Assembly: GCF_000347775.1 (NCBI RefSeq)
Contig: NZ_APAT01000013.1
Coordinates: 186,001 to 250,000 of the forward strand
DNA length: 64,000 bases
Origin: Marinobacter santoriniensis NKSG1
GTDB taxonomy: Bacteria; Pseudomonadota; Gammaproteobacteria; Pseudomonadales; Oleiphilaceae
Direction: 5' to 3'
Part shown: one piece after another, positions 55,375 to 64,000 of the stretch
Numbering within the stretch: position 1 is the first letter of the stretch
Layout: each line of letters begins with the position of its first letter
Notes under the pieces: model-generated
The model's input: the letters and a program-made list of their open reading frames with translations, nothing else
The model's database searches: none
What the model was told of the DNA's origin: nothing
Program-made: the position numbers and the translations under genes

Positions 55375-55803
55375 ATGGCAAATGAGCGCACGCTCTCTAT
55401 CATCAAGCCCGACGCGGTTGCCAAGAATGTGATTGGCGAAATCTACAGCCGTTTCGAAAAGGCCGATCTCAAGATTGTTGCCGCCAAGATGATGCATCTC
55501 ACTCAGGAACAGGCCGAGGGCTTCTACGCCGAACACAAAGAGCGTCCGTTCTTTAACGACCTGGTGGCCTTCATGACGTCCGGTCCGGTTGTTGTTCAGG
55601 TGCTCGAAGGCGAGGGCGCCATCCTGAAAAACCGTGACCTGATGGGTGCTACCAACCCGAAGGAAGCGGAAGCCGGTACCATTCGCGCTGATTTTGCCTC
55701 CTCAATTGATGCGAATGCCGTGCACGGATCCGACTCCGCAGCGTCTGCTGAGCGCGAAATCGCTTATTTCTTCAATGACAACGAGATTTGCCCGCGCGGC
55801 TGA
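55375..55803 (+). CDS. ndk: Nucleoside diphosphate kinase
   Basis: A 142-residue enzyme that balances NTP pools. It begins [17 protein letters not shown], and the phosphorylated His117 is in NAVHGSDS. The length and motifs are standard. It directly follows iscS, a position held by the rest of the isc operon in relatives. Confidence 0.97.
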   Translation: MANERTLSIIKPDAVAKNVIGEIYSRFEKADLKIVAAKMMHLTQEQAEGFYAEHKERPFFNDLVAFMTSGPVVVQVLEGEGAILKNRDLMGATNPKEAEAGTIRADFASSIDANAVHGSDSAASAEREIAYFFNDNEICPRG

Positions 55804-55813
55804 TCGTGTTGTC

Positions 55814-55838
55814 CCGGGGCAGCCACTGGCTGCCCCGG
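55814..55838 (+). terminator. Perfect 11-bp hairpin between ndk and rlmN
   Basis: CCGGGGCAGCC-ACT-GGCTGCCCCGG lies 11 bases behind the ndk stop. The stem is perfect, but the following ATTGGTTAT is only moderately T-rich, so partial termination is likely and rlmN may be partly co-transcribed. Confidence 0.6.
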
Positions 55839-55863
55839 ATTGGTTATCTGATCGAGGTTACAA

Positions 55864-56976
55864 ATGACCGCTGGTGTCGAAAAGACCAATCTGCTCGGAA
55901 TGCCCAAGGCCAAGCTTGAGGCATTCTTTGAAACACTGGGCGAGAAACGCTTCAGGGCCCAGCAGGTATTGCAGTGGATCCACCAGCGTGGTGTGGATGA
56001 CTTCGATCAAATGACCAATATGAGCAAGGTGCTTCGGGAGAAGCTCAAGGACGTTGCCGAAGTGCGTGGCCCGGAGGTGGTCTACGATGAGACTTCGAAA
56101 GACGGAACCCGGAAATGGGTCATGCGCATGGACAACGGTAACAGCGTCGAGACGGTGCTGATACCGGATGGCGAGCGCGGTACCTTGTGTGTGTCCTCCC
56201 AGATCGGGTGCAGCCTTGACTGTACCTTCTGCTCCACCGGCAAGCGTGGGTTCAACCGCAATCTCACGGCTGCGGAGATTATTGGCCAGGTCTGGGTTGC
56301 GCGGAAGGCCTTCATGCCTTTTGATCCCAATGCCGATCGACCGATCACGAATGTGGTCATGATGGGCATGGGTGAGCCCCTGCTGAACTTCGACAATGTG
56401 GTCGATGCGATGAACCTGATGATGGAGGATCTCGCTTACGGGATTTCCAAACGTCGGGTGACACTCAGCACCTCGGGTGTTGTACCAGCATTGGACCGTT
56501 TGGGTGAAGTTACCGATGTTTCACTGGCCATTTCGCTCCATGCACCGAATGATGAGCTGCGTAACCAGTTGGTGCCGTTGAATAAAAAGTATCCGATTTC
56601 GGAATTGCTGGCGGCAACGCGTCGTTATCTCAGTCGGCTGCCGGATAAACGGAAGGCAACGATCGAGTACACGGTCATCGAGGGTGTGAACGACCAGCCC
56701 GAACATGCTCGGGAACTGGTTACGGTCCTCAAAGGGCTGCCGTGCAAGATCAATCTCATTCCGTTCAATCCGTTCCCGGAGAGTGACTTCCGGCGCCCCA
56801 GCATGAATGCAACCCGGCGGTTTCAGGCAGTACTGAATGAAGCCGGCTTCGTCACGACTGTGCGGACCACACGTGGGGATGATATCGACGCGGCATGCGG
56901 TCAACTCGTTGGACGGGTAGAAGACCGTACTCGCCGAAGTCAGCGATACATTGCGGTACAACAGGTCAATCCCTGA
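55864..56976 (+). CDS. rlmN: 23S rRNA A2503 / tRNA A37 C2-methyltransferase RlmN
   Basis: A 370-residue radical-SAM methyltransferase. The [4Fe-4S] cluster motif is CSLDCTFC, and the catalytic C-terminal Cys is in [10 protein letters not shown]. It methylates A2503 of 23S rRNA and A37 of certain tRNAs. It depends on an Fe-S cluster and is encoded near iscRS. It precedes pilW by 34 bases. Confidence 0.97.
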   Translation: MTAGVEKTNLLGMPKAKLEAFFETLGEKRFRAQQVLQWIHQRGVDDFDQMTNMSKVLREKLKDVAEVRGPEVVYDETSKDGTRKWVMRMDNGNSVETVLIPDGERGTLCVSSQIGCSLDCTFCSTGKRGFNRNLTAAEIIGQVWVARKAFMPFDPNADRPITNVVMMGMGEPLLNFDNVVDAMNLMMEDLAYGISKRRVTLSTSGVVPALDRLGEVTDVSLAISLHAPNDELRNQLVPLNKKYPISELLAATRRYLSRLPDKRKATIEYTVIEGVNDQPEHARELVTVLKGLPCKINLIPFNPFPESDFRRPSMNATRRFQAVLNEAGFVTTVRTTRGDDIDAACGQLVGRVEDRTRRSQRYIAVQQVNP

Positions 56977-57010
56977 GGCTAAAACCACCAGATGCGAGGA
57001 CTGTGGAATC

Positions 57011-57817
57011 GTGAGGACTAAACGTGTAATCAGGCGAATCTCCATGGCGTTGATACTGGTGGGTCTCGCCGGTTTAGCGGGATGCGTAACGACCACGAAC
57101 AGTCCGTTTGCCCGGGAAGCAGACAAACAGGAAGCCATCCATAACTATGTAAAACTGGCGACCGCCTACATTGGGCAGGGAAATTTCGAGCGAGCTCGTC
57201 ACCACCTCGATCGTGCGCTTCAGATCGATCCTGATAATGCCGCCGCGTTGTCGGCACGGGGGCTGGTCGAGAACGCCAATGGAGAGACTGAACTCGCCGA
57301 CGAGAGTTTCAGGAAGGCCATTGATTCAGATCCCGGTTATACCCGGGGGCGCGTGTACTACGGCGCATTCCTTTACGCCCAGGGGCGCATGGAGGAGGCC
57401 AGAAACCAGTTCCGGGCAGCCTCCCGGGATACCGAGTACAAGGACCGGGGTTCGGTTTTCTACAATCTGGGGCTGACCCAGGAAAAGCTCGGTGAACCCG
57501 ACAAAGCCGCGACTTCCTATCGGCGCGCGGTGGAACTGTCCCGTGGTGATTCACGCCCGCTGCTGTCCCTGTCCCGTGTACTGGTGGAAGAAGGGAACTA
57601 TCAGGCGGCCTCCCGGTATTACAGTCGGCTGCTATCGGTGATTGCCCATAATAAAAGCATTAAACATTCGGCGGAAAGCCTCTATACCGGTATCCGGATT
57701 GCCCGCCATTTCAACGACCGCGACCAGGAAGCCAGCCTGGCGTTGTTGCTGAAAAATGAATACCCGGAGTCAGTGGAATACCAACAATACAAGGTGCTGA
57801 TTTCTAATGGCCAGTGA
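57011..57817 (+). CDS. pilW: Type IV pilus biogenesis lipoprotein PilW (PilF)
   Basis: A 268-residue outer-membrane lipoprotein with a basic N-terminus (MRTKRVIRRIS), lipobox LAGC and six TPR-like repeats (for example NFERARHHLDRALQIDPDNA). PilW (PilF in Pseudomonas) helps the secretin PilQ to assemble. GTG at 57011 is chosen because it gives a basic n-region and has GAGGA upstream; ATG at 57044 would leave almost no n-region. It overlaps rodZ by 11 bases. Confidence 0.9.
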   Translation: MRTKRVIRRISMALILVGLAGLAGCVTTTNSPFAREADKQEAIHNYVKLATAYIGQGNFERARHHLDRALQIDPDNAAALSARGLVENANGETELADESFRKAIDSDPGYTRGRVYYGAFLYAQGRMEEARNQFRAASRDTEYKDRGSVFYNLGLTQEKLGEPDKAATSYRRAVELSRGDSRPLLSLSRVLVEEGNYQAASRYYSRLLSVIAHNKSIKHSAESLYTGIRIARHFNDRDQEASLALLLKNEYPESVEYQQYKVLISNGQ

Positions 57818-58799
57818 TGAAACACCTCAACCAGAAGTCAATGACCCTGTTGGGCAGCAGCTCAAACGGGCGCGTGAAAAGCTTGGCCTGAGTGTTGCCC
57901 AGGTTGCGGATGCGCAGCACCTGCGTCCCGCTGTGATACAGGCCATTGAAAGCGGCGATCACTCACGCATCGATAGCGAACTTTTCCTGAAGGGATATGT
58001 CCGAGCCTATGCCAATCAGGTTGGCCTTGACCCGGATGCGTTGATCGAATCTCTGGACAGGGAGTTGGAGCCACTCCGAAAGGAGCGGGAGCGGCAATAC
58101 GAAGCCAACCCGCTGGTGGATATTGAACGCCGGCGACGGCAGAAACGCCGTATCGCCAAGGGCCTGTTGCTGGTTCTGGTACTGGTTCTGGCGGGCTATC
58201 TGGTGTTCCATTTTGTGATTGAAGACCAGGTCTCTGAAACCGCTGCGTCCTCTCAGGCGGAATCCGCGGTTCCGGCCCAGGCGGATACGGCGGAATCCGC
58301 CCAGGAGCAGCCCGCGATTGAGGAGGAGCCTGCAGGCGTGTCGAATGAGTCGGAACTGGCTGCGCCTGCCGACACAGGCACCCTGGACAATGTTGACACA
58401 TCGGAGAGCGGGGATTTGACGGCGCCGGTTGCTCCGGATGGAACCGCGGTTGCAGCGCCCACAGGGCAAGAGGCTGTAGCCGTGGCGGGAGCGGAAACAA
58501 ACGCAGAGGCCCCGTCAACCGCCACTGAGCCTGAGCCGATCGCACTGTCGGATAAGGGCAGGTTGCAGATGACCTTCAAGGCAGATTGTTGGATCCAGGT
58601 ATCCGATTCCGTTGGCAACCGGTTGGTCGCCTCACTGCAACGTTCCGGCGATACAATTGATGTGGCCGGCGAGGCGCCACTGCGGGTCGTGATTGGTGCC
58701 GTGGACGCGGTAGATACCATCAACTTCGAGGGCGAGCCGGTGGATTTGAATGACTTTCGCGTGACAAACAATCGCACGGAATTCACCCTGGCACCCTGA
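57807..58799 (+). CDS. rodZ: Cell-shape protein RodZ
   Basis: A 330-residue protein. A cytoplasmic helix-turn-helix that contacts MreB ([20 protein letters not shown]) is at residues 14-33, a membrane segment ([19 protein letters not shown]) at about 118-136, then an Ala/Glu/Pro-rich linker and a periplasmic DUF4115 domain ([20 protein letters not shown]). The linker is low-complexity. It is coupled to pilW. Confidence 0.94.
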   Translation: MASDETPQPEVNDPVGQQLKRAREKLGLSVAQVADAQHLRPAVIQAIESGDHSRIDSELFLKGYVRAYANQVGLDPDALIESLDRELEPLRKERERQYEANPLVDIERRRRQKRRIAKGLLLVLVLVLAGYLVFHFVIEDQVSETAASSQAESAVPAQADTAESAQEQPAIEEEPAGVSNESELAAPADTGTLDNVDTSESGDLTAPVAPDGTAVAAPTGQEAVAVAGAETNAEAPSTATEPEPIALSDKGRLQMTFKADCWIQVSDSVGNRLVASLQRSGDTIDVAGEAPLRVVIGAVDAVDTINFEGEPVDLNDFRVTNNRTEFTLAP

Positions 58800-58833
58800 A
58801 CGAATTCATTCGTATTTTTTTGGTCCTGAAAAC

Positions 58834-59952
58834 ATGAAGCACGAATCTCCTATCAAGAGACGTCAATCCCGCCAGATCATGGTGGGGAAGGTTCCGGTGG
58901 GCGGTGATGCACCCATTGCCGTGCAGAGCATGACCAACACCGATACCTGTGATGTTGCTGCCACCGTTGCCCAGATCCGGGCATTGGAGGAGGCTGGTGC
59001 GGACATCGTTCGAGTGTCTGTGCCGTCGATGGACGCGGCGGAAGCCTTCGGAAAGATTCGTCAGCAGGTAAATGTTCCGCTCGTCTCAGACATTCATTTC
59101 GATTACAAGATCGCACTGCGAGTGGCTGAACTCGGCGTCGATTGCCTTCGGATCAACCCCGGGAACATTGGCCGGGACGACCGGGTCAGCGCCGTGATTG
59201 AGGCGGCTCGTGATCGTGGCATTCCGATCCGGATCGGGGTTAACGCAGGGTCACTTGAAAAGAGCCTGCAACGGAAATACGGCGAGCCCACCGCAGACGC
59301 GCTGGTGGAATCAGCGATGCGGCATATCGACATCCTTGACCGCTATGACTTCCAGAATTACAAGGTCAGCCTGAAGGCCTCGGAAGTGTTCATGACTGTG
59401 GATGCCTACCGAAAGATTGCCAGCCAGATCGACCAGCCGTTGCATCTCGGCATCACCGAAGCCGGTGGTTTTCGCTCTGGTACGGTGAAATCCTCCATCG
59501 GACTCGGAATGCTTCTGATGGACGGCATTGGCGATACCATCCGGGTATCGCTTGCCGCGGACCCTGTGCAGGAAATCAAGGTCGGTTATGACATCCTGAA
59601 GAGTCTGCGGCTTCGTAGCCGTGGGATCAATTTCATCGCATGCCCGAGCTGCTCGCGGCAGAACTTTGATGTCATACAGACCATGAACGACCTCGAGGCA
59701 CGCCTTGAAGACGTCAATACCTCCATGGATGTGGCGATTATCGGGTGCATCGTGAACGGGCCGGGCGAGGCCAAGGAGGCTGATATCGGCCTGACCGGAG
59801 GTAGCCCCAAGAACCTGTTCTATATGGCAGGAAAACCAAACCAGAAGCTGGACAATGCCACGCTCACCGATGATCTGGAACGATTGATCCGTGAGGAGGT
59901 TGCCCGCCGTCAGGAGCAGGAAGAGGCGATCATTGCCCGCTCGGATGATTGA
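58834..59952 (+). CDS. ispG: 4-hydroxy-3-methylbut-2-enyl diphosphate synthase
   Basis: A 372-residue Fe-S enzyme of the non-mevalonate isoprenoid pathway. The N-terminal TIM barrel has [15 protein letters not shown], and the cluster ligands are in [11 protein letters not shown] and [16 protein letters not shown]. It makes HMBPP from MEcPP using reduced flavodoxin. It lies in the usual rodZ-ispG-hisS order. Confidence 0.97.
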   Translation: MKHESPIKRRQSRQIMVGKVPVGGDAPIAVQSMTNTDTCDVAATVAQIRALEEAGADIVRVSVPSMDAAEAFGKIRQQVNVPLVSDIHFDYKIALRVAELGVDCLRINPGNIGRDDRVSAVIEAARDRGIPIRIGVNAGSLEKSLQRKYGEPTADALVESAMRHIDILDRYDFQNYKVSLKASEVFMTVDAYRKIASQIDQPLHLGITEAGGFRSGTVKSSIGLGMLLMDGIGDTIRVSLAADPVQEIKVGYDILKSLRLRSRGINFIACPSCSRQNFDVIQTMNDLEARLEDVNTSMDVAIIGCIVNGPGEAKEADIGLTGGSPKNLFYMAGKPNQKLDNATLTDDLERLIREEVARRQEQEEAIIARSDD

Positions 59953-60003
59953 ACGTTTCCGGAATACACGCTAACAACCAGACAGAATCAGTAAGGTTTT
60001 CAT

Positions 60004-61284
60004 TTGGCTAAGATTCAGGCAATTCGCGGGATGAACGATATCCTGCCGGAACAGACGCCGGTGTGGCAGTTTGTTGAAGCAACGGTTCGACAGGTGCTCG
60101 GCCAGTATGGTTACCAGGAAATCCGGATGCCGATTGTGGAACAGACCGATCTGTTCAAACGGTCCATCGGTGAGGTAACCGACATTGTCGAAAAAGAAAT
60201 GTATACCTTCGAGGATCGCAACGGGGACAGCCTGACACTTCGCCCGGAGGGTACCGCGGGGTGCGTGAGGGCAGCGGAAGAGCATGGACTTCTGTTCAAC
60301 CAGACGCGCCGGCTCTGGTACACCGGGTCAATGTTCCGGCACGAACGTCCCCAGAAAGGACGTTACCGGCAGTTTCATCAGATTGGCGTGGAATGTTTCG
60401 GAATGAGTGGTCCGGACATTGATGCCGAACTGTTGATTCTGACAGCGCGCCTCTGGCAGGCACTGGGGTTGTCCGATCATGCCCGGCTGGAAATCAATTC
60501 CATTGGTACCTCAGAGTCCCGCAAGGAGTATCGCCTTGCTCTCGTAGACTACCTCCGGCAGTTCCAGGACCAGCTGGATGCAGACAGTCAGCGCCGGCTC
60601 GAAACCAATCCGCTGCGCATCCTGGACAGCAAGGATGCCGGCACCCGCAAGATTCTGGAGGGTGCCCCGAAACTGGACGATTATCTCGACGAAGAGTCCC
60701 GTGCCCATTTTGACCGGTTGCGGGAACTCCTTGATGCTGCCGGTATTGGCTATACCGTGAACCCGGCGCTGGTTCGGGGGCTGGATTACTACGGCAAGAC
60801 CGTTTTTGAATGGATGACCGACAGCCTGGGTGCGCAGGGCACAATCTGCGCGGGGGGACGATACGACGGCCTGGTTGAACAGCTGGGCGGTAAGCCGACG
60901 TTTGCCGTTGGTTTTGCCATGGGGCTGGAGCGGCTCATTCTGTTGCTTGAGACCCTCGGCCTGATTCCGGAATCGGTCAACGCGAATGCGGATGTGTACC
61001 TGACAGCCATGGGCGACAGCGCGGTGGCTCCCGCTCTGGCGCTGGCAGAGAAGCTCCGCGATCAGTTGCCTGGGCGAACCATTGTCACTCATTGTGGCGG
61101 TGGCAGCTTCAAGAGCCAGATGAAAAAAGCCGACAAGAGCGGAGCCCGCTACGCCATTATTCTGGGCGAAAACGAATTGGCCAGCGGTACCGCCGCTCTC
61201 AAACCTCTGCGTGATGATGAGCCCCAGCAGGAAGTGCCCCAGGAGGATCTGGCGCAGGCGCTGTCAGAAAGGCTTTCACACTGA
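60004..61284 (+). CDS. hisS: Histidyl-tRNA synthetase
   Basis: A 426-residue class II synthetase. It has the N-terminal [12 protein letters not shown], motif 2 around [19 protein letters not shown], the histidine loop [16 protein letters not shown], and motif 3 in [14 protein letters not shown]. The start is TTG, since the residues MAKIQAIRG fit the family and no ATG precedes RGMND; AAGG lies seven bases upstream. Confidence 0.96.
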   Translation: MAKIQAIRGMNDILPEQTPVWQFVEATVRQVLGQYGYQEIRMPIVEQTDLFKRSIGEVTDIVEKEMYTFEDRNGDSLTLRPEGTAGCVRAAEEHGLLFNQTRRLWYTGSMFRHERPQKGRYRQFHQIGVECFGMSGPDIDAELLILTARLWQALGLSDHARLEINSIGTSESRKEYRLALVDYLRQFQDQLDADSQRRLETNPLRILDSKDAGTRKILEGAPKLDDYLDEESRAHFDRLRELLDAAGIGYTVNPALVRGLDYYGKTVFEWMTDSLGAQGTICAGGRYDGLVEQLGGKPTFAVGFAMGLERLILLLETLGLIPESVNANADVYLTAMGDSAVAPALALAEKLRDQLPGRTIVTHCGGGSFKSQMKKADKSGARYAIILGENELASGTAALKPLRDDEPQQEVPQEDLAQALSERLSH

Positions 61285-61325
61285 AACGAACCCGACAAGA
61301 GCAATAATTTTTAACAGGAGTCATC

Positions 61326-61982
61326 ATGGCCGAACTGCGCACCGAAGAAGAACAGATTCAGGCGATCAAGGATTGGTGGAAAAGAAACGGCAGTTCCTTG
61401 CTGATTGGTATTGCCGCAGCACTGGCAATCGTATTCGGCTGGCAGGCCTGGCAGAACCAGCAGGCCCAACAGCGCGCGGAAGCGGCTAACCAGTTTGCCG
61501 AGTTGCTCGGAGCGTTCAGTAATCAGGACGACGAAACCTCGGCCAAAACGGTCGGATACGTTGCCAAGAAGCTTCGGGAAGATTACACAGACAGTGCCTA
61601 CGCCATCTACGGCAACCTGATTCTGGCTCGCCAGCAATTGATGCGTGAGGATAATGCCGATGGGGCCATTGATTCACTGAGCTGGGCGCTGGAGCATGCC
61701 AAGGGCCACCCCGAGCTTACCCTGGTTATCCAGAACCGTCTGGCTCGTACGCAGTTTGCCGCTGGCAAGTATGACGACGCTTTGCAGACCATCAGTAACG
61801 TGAAAGATCCGGGAACCTTTGCCTCCATACTCTCCGAGTTGAAAGGGGATATTCTGCTGGCACAGGGTAACCGTGATGGTGCACGCGAGGCCTACCTTAC
61901 CGCGCGGGAGCAGAGCGAGCAGGGCCGGAATGGTGTGCTGGAACTCAAACTGTCAGACCTCGGTGTCGGGGAGGGCGCTTGA
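61326..61982 (+). CDS. yfgM: YfgM-type ancillary SecYEG/periplasmic chaperone-site protein
   Basis: A 218-residue protein with one N-terminal membrane segment (SSLLIGIAAALAIVFGW) and a TPR-like periplasmic part. In E. coli YfgM links SecYEG with periplasmic chaperones and lies before bamB, as here. Its stop codon overlaps the bamB start by one base. Confidence 0.92.
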   Translation: MAELRTEEEQIQAIKDWWKRNGSSLLIGIAAALAIVFGWQAWQNQQAQQRAEAANQFAELLGAFSNQDDETSAKTVGYVAKKLREDYTDSAYAIYGNLILARQQLMREDNADGAIDSLSWALEHAKGHPELTLVIQNRLARTQFAAGKYDDALQTISNVKDPGTFASILSELKGDILLAQGNRDGAREAYLTAREQSEQGRNGVLELKLSDLGVGEGA

Positions 61983-63154
61983 TGCCAGGCCTGCGCATTG
62001 GCAGATCGACGGTTTGGATGCTGGCGCTGTTCGCTTCGATCATCGGGGTGAGTGGCTGCAGCACGACAGATACCTTTGAACAACCGGCACCGTTGCCCGA
62101 CGTCGATACCACGGTAGAATTTGATCAGGTCTGGGACATGTCCGTTGGCGACGGCCATGATGGAAGCTTTTTGTATCTGGCGCCGCTGAATGCCGGCGAT
62201 ACGATCTACGCAGCTTCCGCGGATGGCGACCTGGTCGCCGTAACACCGGACACAGGCAAGCTGATCTGGGAGCGGGAGCTCAAGGACCGAATCTTTGCCG
62301 GCGTTGGTGGCGACGCCGACCAGTTGTATCTCGTCACGCGGGAAGCGGATCTGATTGCTCTTTCAAGGGAAAACGGCGAGGAACTCTGGCGCAAATCCCT
62401 GCCGACAGAGGTGCTCTCTGCCCCCCAATCGAACGGCTCCATGGTCGTGGTTCAGACGACCGATGGTCGCGTCCTGGCCTACGATTCCGCCAAGGGTGAC
62501 AAGCTCTGGCAATATGAGAGCACAGTCCCGGTTCTTTCCATCCGGGGGGCCGCTGCGCCTCTTGTGGGTGGGGATGTTGTTATTGCCTCCTTCGCCAACG
62601 GAAAGCTTATGGCGCTTGCCGGGGACTCCGGGCAGCCCATCTGGCAGTATGAAGTCGGCCAGCCCAAAGGGCGGACGGAGCTTGAGCGCCTGGTGGATAT
62701 CACCGGCCAGCCTGTTGTCCTTGACCGGGCACTGATGGTCGTTGGCTATCAGGGAAAGCTTGCGCTGATTGATATCCAGACCGGACGGGAGATCTGGAGC
62801 ACGAAAGCGTCCAGCCTTTACGCACCTGCGCTTGGCGACGGCAACATCTATCTGGCGTCGGCCAACGGTGATGTCAGAGCCCTGCGCGGTTCCGATCGCG
62901 ATGAATTGTGGGTCCAGGACCGCCTCGCCTGGCGGCAGGTTACCCAGCCGGTGGTGTCGGGGGATTATGTCGTGGTCGGCGACTTTGAGGGCTACCTCCA
63001 CGCCCTGTCTGCGAAAGACGGGAGCCTTCAGGGGCAGATGGAATTCGACGATGAGGGTATCCGCGTACCGGCACAGAGACTGGCGAATGGTAACCTGCTC
63101 GTTTTTGGAAACGGCGGACGTCTGGCCGTCTTCGAACTCAGAAAATCAGAGTAA
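61982..63154 (+). CDS. bamB: Outer-membrane assembly lipoprotein BamB
   Basis: A 390-residue lipoprotein (lipobox SGC, about residue 23) with an eight-bladed PQQ-like beta-propeller; blade repeats such as GKLIWERELKDRIFAG and GEELWRKSLPTEV are clear. It is part of the BAM complex that inserts beta-barrel proteins. ATG at 61982 is used; an in-frame TTG one codon upstream is less likely. Confidence 0.95.
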   Translation: MPGLRIGRSTVWMLALFASIIGVSGCSTTDTFEQPAPLPDVDTTVEFDQVWDMSVGDGHDGSFLYLAPLNAGDTIYAASADGDLVAVTPDTGKLIWERELKDRIFAGVGGDADQLYLVTREADLIALSRENGEELWRKSLPTEVLSAPQSNGSMVVVQTTDGRVLAYDSAKGDKLWQYESTVPVLSIRGAAAPLVGGDVVIASFANGKLMALAGDSGQPIWQYEVGQPKGRTELERLVDITGQPVVLDRALMVVGYQGKLALIDIQTGREIWSTKASSLYAPALGDGNIYLASANGDVRALRGSDRDELWVQDRLAWRQVTQPVVSGDYVVVGDFEGYLHALSAKDGSLQGQMEFDDEGIRVPAQRLANGNLLVFGNGGRLAVFELRKSE

Positions 63155-63163
63155 CCTACCTTT

Positions 63164-64000
63164 ATGACGCCAGTAATTGCCCTTGTTGGTCGACCCAATG
63201 TGGGAAAGTCGACGCTATTCAATCAGATGACCCGATCCCGGGATGCGCTTGTCGCGGATTTTCCGGGCCTGACCCGGGACCGTAAATACGGCGAAGGTAA
63301 TTACGAGGGCCAGCGGTTCATTGTCATCGACACCGGGGGACTGACTGGCGATGAGGTCGGACTTGACGCCGAGATGGCGCGCCAGTCGATGCAGGCCGTC
63401 GAAGAAGCCGATATCGTACTGTTCCTGGTGGACGGGCGTGCCGGGCTGACGGCTGGCGATGAAATGATCGCCGATCATCTCCGCCGAAGCGGCAAGCAGG
63501 CACATCTGGTCGTCAACAAGACGGATGGTCAGGATCCGGATGTCGCTGCCGCCGATTTCTACAGCCTGGGTTTTGATTCCACCTACCTGATTGCGGCCTC
63601 CCACAACCGGGGCATTCGCTCGATGCTTGAAGAGCTGCTTCCGAATCCGGAAGAAGGTGAGGAAGACAGCGCAGAACGTTATCCCGGTATCCGGATTGGC
63701 GTGGTTGGCAGGCCAAATGTGGGCAAGTCCACTCTGGTTAACCGGATGCTCGGGGAAGACCGGGTGGTGGTATACGATATGCCCGGGACCACGCGAGACA
63801 GTGTCTATATCCCATACGAAAGGCAGGGAACGCAGTACACGCTCATCGATACCGCCGGGGTGCGTCGAAGAAAGAACGTTCGGGAAACCGTCGAGAAGTT
63901 CTCGATTATCAAAACTCTTCAGGCAATCGACGATGCCCATGTCGTCATTCTGGTGATTGACGCACGGGAAGGTCTTGTCGATCAGGACCTCCATCTGATC
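63164..64000 (+). CDS. der: Ribosome biogenesis GTPase Der (EngA), partial
   Basis: The first 279 codons of Der, cut by the window edge. The first GTPase domain starts at once ([17 protein letters not shown]), with DTGG and NKTD. The second begins at about residue 180 ([16 protein letters not shown]), with the G3 motif DTAGVRRR. Two tandem GTPase domains are unique to Der, which is needed for the 50S subunit. It follows bamB by nine bases, as in E. coli. Confidence 0.96.
   Translation, partial: MTPVIALVGRPNVGKSTLFNQMTRSRDALVADFPGLTRDRKYGEGNYEGQRFIVIDTGGLTGDEVGLDAEMARQSMQAVEEADIVLFLVDGRAGLTAGDEMIADHLRRSGKQAHLVVNKTDGQDPDVAAADFYSLGFDSTYLIAASHNRGIRSMLEELLPNPEEGEEDSAERYPGIRIGVVGRPNVGKSTLVNRMLGEDRVVVYDMPGTTRDSVYIPYERQGTQYTLIDTAGVRRRKNVRETVEKFSIIKTLQAIDDAHVVILVIDAREGLVDQDLHLI

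Overview
The window reads as a piece of gammaproteobacterial chromosome with fairly high GC, and the gene set and gene order fit Marinobacter or a close relative. The order secDF, suhB, trmJ, cysE, iscR, iscS, ndk, rlmN, pilW, rodZ, ispG, hisS, yfgM, bamB, der is close to that of Pseudomonas. The split B12-dependent ribonucleotide reductase (nrdJa/nrdJb) and the DUF6160-type secreted protein also fit. No rRNA, transposase, integrase, phage gene or CRISPR array was seen. One tRNA is present, tRNA-Leu(CAA).

Layout. 0.2-3.6 kb: ppsA overlapping a PfkB-family sugar kinase. 3.6-8.3 kb: small housekeeping and envelope genes (quinone-oxidoreductase-like enzyme, PagL-like protein, RlpA-like lipoprotein, zinc-finger protein, thioredoxin, methyltransferase, RsgA-family GTPase). 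8.3-11.9 kb: an accessory island, more AT-rich in its right part, whose genes all lie on the minus strand and are separated by sites of about 80 bp that look like integron attC sites. The sites pair with the cassette ends as real cassettes do, and no integrase is in the window, so this looks like a cassette cluster without integrase. 12.1-15.4 kb: nrdJab with a candidate NrdR-controlled promoter. 15.6-25 kb: secreted DUF6160 protein, a three-gene ABC importer, an acyl-CoA synthetase, a thioesterase, and an iron(III) ABC importer behind a Fur-box promoter. 24.7-33.5 kb: PilZ protein, lipoproteins, a degenerate HD-GYP protein, an ABC-2 exporter, queF, a class III cyclase, a DUF962 protein and a nitroreductase.

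33.6-45.1 kb is the flagellar rod/hook cluster flgBCDE and flgFGHIJKL, each block preceded by a clear sigma-54 promoter. 45.2-50.9 kb holds tRNA-Leu, queA, tgt, yajC, secD and secF. With queF at 30 kb, three queuosine-pathway genes lie in the window. 50.9-64 kb holds suhB, trmJ, cysE, iscR, iscS, ndk, rlmN, pilW, rodZ, ispG, hisS, yfgM, bamB and the start of der.

Main points for a second look: (1) the integron-type cassette array at 8285-11906, including a two-gene cassette of unknown function and a nuclease-like, possibly anti-phage, cassette; (2) an IscS that stops exactly where the IscU-binding tail would begin, in an operon that also lacks iscU, iscA, hscBA and fdx; (3) a SuhB homologue without its metal-binding motifs; (4) an HD-GYP protein without its HD pair; (5) a perfect 14-bp-arm hairpin inside the start of queF. 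All family assignments come from reading the sequence; no database search was run.
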